Assembly: GCF_004054195.1 (NCBI RefSeq)
Contig: NZ_SBIW01000029.1
Span: 1-64,000, forward strand
DNA from: Mucilaginibacter gilvus
GTDB taxonomy: Bacteria > Bacteroidota > Bacteroidia > Sphingobacteriales > Sphingobacteriaceae
Direction: 5' to 3'
DNA length: 64,000 bases
Part shown: positions 60,322 through 64,000 of the stretch, in pieces
How positions within the stretch are numbered: position 1 is the first letter of the stretch
Layout of the letters: every line of letters starts with the position of its first letter
The notes under the pieces: model-generated
The model's input: only the letters and a program-made list of their open reading frames with translations
Database searches by the model: none
Told to the model about the DNA's origin: nothing
Translations under genes and position numbers: made by a program

Positions 60322-60555
60322 TTAATGTTGCACAATATCCGCCAGTTCGCTTATGTCCGATTTATGTTTTTTCATTTGCGCGCCTTTATTTTTTAAATAA
60401 TCCTGTGCGTGCGCTTTCAATTCGGCAGCTGCGGCGTCTATATCAGCCTTGCGTTTGATGTACAGATAAGTAATAGCCCCGGCAAAAATTGCCCCAAGCG
60501 CTAAACCGGCTATCAATATATTGCTGTTATCTTGTTTTTTGAATGGATTTTTCAT
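60322..60555 (-). CDS. Small membrane protein (YtxH-like)
   Basis: A 77-aa protein. I start at ATG 60553-60555 (MKNPFKKQDNSNILIAGLALG); the frame is open upstream but those 24 residues look non-coding. One membrane helix (about 13-32, ILIAGLALGAIFAGAITYLY) is followed by a charged, Ala/Lys-rich helix that could be a short coiled coil. This resembles YtxH-type general stress membrane proteins. Function unknown. Confidence 0.6.
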   Translation of the reverse strand: MKNPFKKQDNSNILIAGLALGAIFAGAITYLYIKRKADIDAAAAELKAHAQDYLKNKGAQMKKHKSDISELADIVQH

Positions 60556-60784
60556 GACGTTGTTTTCTAAATTAACACTACACGCTCCATTTGGTTCTGA
60601 TAATGTTGAAATAAGCCTCAAAAACAATTAACGCATAGTATTCTCAGTGTGTAGTTACCCGCGTGCTTCTGAATTAAACAACTGCGACAACCGCGCCGGC
60701 AACGGGATGTGGCTTCAATATCCTTACCCGGCAAAAATTTTCACACGCGCATTATTATGTAATGATAAACGGTATATTTAACAC

Positions 60785-61462
60785 ATGGCACTAATAGAAC
60801 CTACCCGTAAAAACATTACGCAGTTTGATGAGCAGAAACAATTTTCGGCACCACTGAGGCTATGGCACTGGCTTAATGCAGCGGTTATCAGTGGTTCGCT
60901 GATAACGGTGCTGATCAACGCCACCATTACAGATGATCGCGTTACATCGGCATTGATGAAAACGGAGCTGCAAAAAGCGGGCGCCAATGTTAACGATGAA
61001 CAGGCGCAATCTGCGGCCCATGCCTTAAGCGATAGCGTATGGGGTGTACATATTTATTTTGGCTACGCGCTTGCGGCCTTACTGTTGTTTAGATTATTGC
61101 TTGAGTTTTTCCAACTGGCCGACCAAAAATTCATCCGCCAGATGAAGAGCGCGTATCAAAAATTTAAAATAACAAAGGCAAACCGCCAGGCTGCCAGGCA
61201 CGAGCTTACCGTAAAAACCATTTACAGCGTGTTTTACATCTTATTAATAGTGATGGCCGTAACTGGTTTGTTTTTAGCTTTTGAAGATGCAATGGAACCT
61301 TACAAAGCCATCAGGCATTCGGTAAAAGAGGTGCATGGCTTTTGTATGTATTTAATTATTGCCTTTATTTTGGTACACGTGGCAGGCGTTTACCTTGCAG
61401 AACGCAAAGGGGGGAAAGGTATAGTATCTGATATGATAAACGGAGGCGGGGCCAACACCTAA
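60785..61462 (+). CDS. Cytochrome b/b6-domain membrane protein
   Basis: A 225-aa diheme-type cytochrome b. Four membrane helices carry candidate heme ligands His28 (RLWHWLNA), His89 (GVHIYFGY), His184 (VKEVHGF) and His198 (ILVHVAGV). The pattern is that of cytochrome b561/NiFe-hydrogenase b-type subunits that pass electrons between quinones and periplasmic partners. The beta-barrel gene begins 6 bp downstream. The convergent ApbE/DUF4266/DUF3570 genes suggest an extracytoplasmic redox chain; that link is inference. Confidence 0.88.
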   Translation: MALIEPTRKNITQFDEQKQFSAPLRLWHWLNAAVISGSLITVLINATITDDRVTSALMKTELQKAGANVNDEQAQSAAHALSDSVWGVHIYFGYALAALLLFRLLLEFFQLADQKFIRQMKSAYQKFKITKANRQAARHELTVKTIYSVFYILLIVMAVTGLFLAFEDAMEPYKAIRHSVKEVHGFCMYLIIAFILVHVAGVYLAERKGGKGIVSDMINGGGANT

Positions 61463-61468
61463 AATTAT

Positions 61469-62236
61469 ATGCGTAAACTATTACTTATCACGGCATTGTT
61501 TTTAGCATGGAATAATTACCTGTGCAAAGCACAGGATAATTATGAGATACAGGTTTACGGTTCGCAAACAATAGAAAAAGGCCGAACGATGCTGGAGTTG
61601 CACAGCAACTATACAGCAAGCGGTTTTAAGACCGGGAGCGACGGAGAATTACCGGATAACCATGTAATACACGAAACTATTGAGATAACTCACGGATGGA
61701 CTACCTGGTTTGAGACTGGCTTTTACATTTTCACATCAGAAGGGAGCGGTGGCAGAACAGCTTACGTAGGCTCGCATATTCGCCCCCGTGTTGCTGTGCC
61801 CGAAAGCTGGCATTGGCCCGTAGGGTTAAGCCTTTCTACAGAGTTTGGCTTCCAAAAAAGGGCGTTCTCTGCAAATACAAGCTCCTTAGAAATAAGGCCC
61901 ATTATTGATAAACGATGGTCAAAATTATATATATCGGTAAACCCAACCCTCGAAAAAAGCTTCAGTGGACCTGATGAGCGCCTTGGCCTGATATTCTCGC
62001 CTAATGTAAAGGGTAGTTATGATATTAGCAAAGTGGTTGCCCTTGGCCTTGAGTACTATGGCAGCACCGGCCCATTTTTCCATTACGATAGTTTTCAGCA
62101 ACAGCAGCAACAGGTATATTTGGCTACCGACCTGGATTTTAACCCAAATTGGGAATTTAATGCAGGCGCAGGTTACGGTTTTACCAGGGGAACGGATAAA
62201 GCCATATTTAAGATAATATTAGGAAGGCGATTTTAA
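61469..62236 (+). CDS. Putative outer-membrane beta-barrel protein
   Basis: A 255-aa protein with a signal peptide (to about residue 21, LCKAQ). It is rich in alternating hydrophobic strands and ends in an aromatic C-terminal strand (AIFKIILGRRF), as outer-membrane barrels do. A glutamine run (QQQQQQ) lies near residue 210. No named family recognised. Being 6 bp after the cytochrome gene, it may be the outer-membrane partner of the same chain. Confidence 0.7.
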   Translation: MRKLLLITALFLAWNNYLCKAQDNYEIQVYGSQTIEKGRTMLELHSNYTASGFKTGSDGELPDNHVIHETIEITHGWTTWFETGFYIFTSEGSGGRTAYVGSHIRPRVAVPESWHWPVGLSLSTEFGFQKRAFSANTSSLEIRPIIDKRWSKLYISVNPTLEKSFSGPDERLGLIFSPNVKGSYDISKVVALGLEYYGSTGPFFHYDSFQQQQQQVYLATDLDFNPNWEFNAGAGYGFTRGTDKAIFKIILGRRF

Positions 62237-62263
62237 ATTAAAAAACCTTTATGAAGAAACATA

Positions 62264-62303
62264 AAAAAGGAGAGAGGCGGTAAATTGCCTCTCTCCTTTT
62301 TAT
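62264..62303. terminator. Bidirectional terminator between convergent genes
   Basis: AAAAAGGAGAGAGGC (62264-62278) pairs perfectly with GCCTCTCTCCTTTTT (62287-62301) around an 8-nt loop, with T runs on both strands. Confidence 0.92.
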
Positions 62304-63526
62304 TATTTAAACTTTAATGCAAGCGTTACAATATTTGAATTTAACCCGGTGGAACGCATATAGTGCCCGGCACGCAGCTCTAAGGCTGTAAAATGCTGCG
62401 AACCCAATATGCCGCCCGGCGGTGTTAACCTCAAATTTGCGCCTACAAAATTGCTGTGCACGGTAGAGAGGTCGTAATCGCTGGTGTAAAACTCATCGTT
62501 TGGGTTGTGCTGCCCGTAAGGTGCAAAATACCTGGTTCCCCTCTGTGTATTATACCTGTAAAAGGGGCTTACTGATACAAACGAAGTAAGCTTTACAGGG
62601 ATCTCCAGTTCGGCCGTATTGGCCCTTATGCCCCAGTTATCCATATAATAACGGTAAAACAGTCTCACAATAAAATGGTCGTCTAAAAAATAATTAAAGC
62701 GCAAACCTATCGGGAGCTTGTAACGGCTATCGGGCAGGTTTTCTACCCGTACAGATCCATCCGTAAAATAATCGCGCTGGTACTTGGTGGCTAATAAGCC
62801 ATGCTGATAAGAGGGTTCGACGATCAGCGCCATTTGCAGGCGGGTGTTGATCACCTGTGAAAGCGAAAAGGATGTGCTGAACGAGTTGCGCGGTTTATAA
62901 TCAACCGGCCTCTTATCCTCGTGGTCCGATCCGGATCCATACCCAGGCGGTCGCAGTTCAACCGGCAATATCACTTTCCATTTGTCTAAAAACACCTGTG
63001 CCTTAAAATCAAACTGTGTATTCTTATCTTTAGATACACGGGTTACATTAATGCCCGCGCCGAAGGACTGATAATCAAACTCGCGCGAGTAGGAGCCGGC
63101 TAAGCCAAAGGCATTGCCTGTTTTGTCATCAGATACCGTCCAGTTTAAAGATGGATATATCCTTACGTCTTGCCTCGATGCAGACGAAACAGTGTTTGGG
63201 TCTATTTTATCAGATGACGCCGAAGTATAAGTGTCTACCCCAAGCTCGAAATTAAACGTATGCTTCTTTCCCGATTTACTGTAACGCGACATTTGCAAAT
63301 CGATGGTGTTCGCAAAATCGGTGAGTTTTTCGGTACCTATACCACCCGTAACGGCGGAGTTATTGCCGTTTTGATTATAATAGGCCGATACAAAATTCAC
63401 TTCATCAATTTTTAGCTTACGGGCTTCATAGTTGGTTGTATCCTTAACTGGTACAGGCTTTGTTTGCGCATGGGAAGCCAGTATACCCAGGTACATGGCT
63501 ATTACGCCTAAATATAATTTTCTCAT
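62303..63526 (-). CDS. DUF3570 domain protein, outer-membrane barrel
   Basis: A 407-aa protein with a signal peptide (to about residue 20, ASHAQ). EARKLKIDEVNFVSAYYNQNGNNSAVTGG opens DUF3570, and the rest is a series of amphipathic beta strands (NTIDLQMSRY, TFNFELGVDTYTS, FIVRLFYRYY, FVSVSPFYRYN) ending ALKFK. The family is found with DUF4266 and ApbE and is presumed to be an outer-membrane channel or assembly platform. It is 16 bp after the DUF4266 gene. Confidence 0.88.
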   Translation of the reverse strand: MRKLYLGVIAMYLGILASHAQTKPVPVKDTTNYEARKLKIDEVNFVSAYYNQNGNNSAVTGGIGTEKLTDFANTIDLQMSRYSKSGKKHTFNFELGVDTYTSASSDKIDPNTVSSASRQDVRIYPSLNWTVSDDKTGNAFGLAGSYSREFDYQSFGAGINVTRVSKDKNTQFDFKAQVFLDKWKVILPVELRPPGYGSGSDHEDKRPVDYKPRNSFSTSFSLSQVINTRLQMALIVEPSYQHGLLATKYQRDYFTDGSVRVENLPDSRYKLPIGLRFNYFLDDHFIVRLFYRYYMDNWGIRANTAELEIPVKLTSFVSVSPFYRYNTQRGTRYFAPYGQHNPNDEFYTSDYDLSTVHSNFVGANLRLTPPGGILGSQHFTALELRAGHYMRSTGLNSNIVTLALKFK

Positions 63527-63542
63527 TTTTTAGTTTAAACAA

Positions 63543-63770
63543 TTAGTTACACCCACAGCCACCGCCGCTTTTGCCACCGTTTGCACCGGAGGCTCCTTCG
63601 CGATATAACTGAAAACTTTGTTCAAACTTTTGTGATTTACGGGCCGACAGTTCCATCTCAGAATCGTTCAACCGGTTTTTTTGATAGGGTTTTACTGTTT
63701 TGCATGATGATAGCCCGGCTACACAGCCAAGGCAAACCAACGCAACAATTAATAGGGGCTTTTTATTCAT
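63543..63770 (-). CDS. DUF4266 small lipoprotein with Cys-Gly-Cys tail
   Basis: A 75-aa protein: lipoprotein signal with lipobox LSSC (Cys23), then KPYQKNRLNDSEMEL typical of DUF4266, a short helix, and a Gly-rich tail ending GGGCGCN with Cys72 and Cys74. The tail could bind a metal or cofactor or be a disulfide site. It lies between apbE (6-bp gap) and the DUF3570 gene (16-bp gap), so the three are one transcript. Confidence 0.88.
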   Translation of the reverse strand: MNKKPLLIVALVCLGCVAGLSSCKTVKPYQKNRLNDSEMELSARKSQKFEQSFQLYREGASGANGGKSGGGCGCN

Positions 63771-63776
63771 GTTGAG

Positions 63777-64000
63777 TTATTTGATCTTAATATTATCTGA
63801 TGTATAAAGCGTGTCATTATCCGTGATAATAATACAGGCGACATTCTTAAGCTGGTTAACAAGGTGCAAGCCAACTTTGGCACCCATTACGGTTATGGGT
63901 GTGGCCATAGCATCGGCAAATTCGGCACTTGGGCTAATAACACTCACACTTTTTATGCCCGTTACAGGCAAGCCTGTTTTAGGATCAATAGTATGTGAAT
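63777..64000 (-). CDS. apbE: FAD:protein FMN transferase (ApbE), C-terminal part
   Basis: The frame runs on past the window edge. The visible 74 residues read HTIDPKTGLPVTGIKSVSV, then SAEFADAMATPITVMG and ACIIITDNDTLYTSDNIKIK. H-x-IDPxTG and the ADAxAT motif are the FAD-binding and metal-binding signatures of ApbE, which covalently attaches FMN to Thr/Ser of exported redox proteins. The flavinylated partner is not visible here and may lie beyond the edge. Confidence 0.88.
   Translation of the reverse strand, partial: SHTIDPKTGLPVTGIKSVSVISPSAEFADAMATPITVMGAKVGLHLVNQLKNVACIIITDNDTLYTSDNIKIK

Overview
The window reads as a chromosomal segment of a Bacteroidota bacterium, most likely Sphingobacteriaceae (Mucilaginibacter/Pedobacter-like). 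The signs are a type IX secretion/gliding core (gldK-L-M-N plus a SprE-like lipoprotein), a secreted protease with a T9SS C-terminal sorting domain, a GLPGLI protein beside a TonB-receptor-like barrel, an F-type ATP synthase operon without beta and epsilon subunits, TAnnTTTG promoter boxes, and several families of palindromic intergenic repeats. No rRNA, tRNA, CRISPR array, transposase or prophage gene was recognised.

Layout. 1-0.3 kb: end of a probable GNAT acetyltransferase gene, a terminator and a small inverted-repeat element. 0.3-7.4 kb: histidine utilisation genes on the minus strand, read MarR regulator-hutH-hutU, a 0.4 kb block of repeats, then hutI-ftcD; a perfect 24-bp palindrome sits just upstream of the regulator. 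Together they convert histidine to glutamate and a folate-bound one-carbon unit. 7.5-8.2 kb: secreted metalloprotease-like gene between two direct repeats. 8.4-14.2 kb: ATP synthase operon (atpZ-like, a small membrane protein, atpB-E-F-H-A-G). 14.4-21.5 kb, plus strand: sprE-like lipoprotein, class A penicillin-binding protein, uvrC. 21.5-30.4 kb, minus strand: DUF4271 membrane protein, hemD, gldK-L-M-N, a Crp-family regulator and a serine hydrolase.

30.5-42.4 kb: mixed housekeeping and accessory genes (DUF1569, hemW, fasciclin domain, JmjC-like cupin, YybH-like, PfkB kinase, lipoprotein), then a run of VWA protein, MoxR-type ATPase, metallophosphoesterase, UbiA-like protein and methyltransferase. 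42.5-47.0 kb, minus strand: an S9-peptidase-like lipoprotein that has lost its catalytic Ser and His, followed 5 bp later by a sensor kinase and then its response regulator; repeats lie between and after the latter two genes. 47.1-57.6 kb, plus strand: TPR protein, DUF4286, dTDP-sugar epimerase, M57 metalloprotease, S8 protease with T9SS domain, beta-barrel receptor and GLPGLI protein. 57.7-60.6 kb: sugar-phosphate isomerase-like and Gfo/Idh/MocA genes and a small membrane protein. 60.8-64.0 kb: cytochrome b and a beta-barrel protein, convergent with DUF3570, DUF4266 and the end of an apbE flavin transferase gene, a probable extracytoplasmic redox locus cut by the window edge.

Most worth following up: the dead-peptidase/two-component cassette; the ApbE-DUF4266-DUF3570-cytochrome b locus; the palindromic operator of the hut regulator; a three-copy structured RNA-like repeat; and repeats that supply stop codons or sit on the start codon of neighbouring genes.
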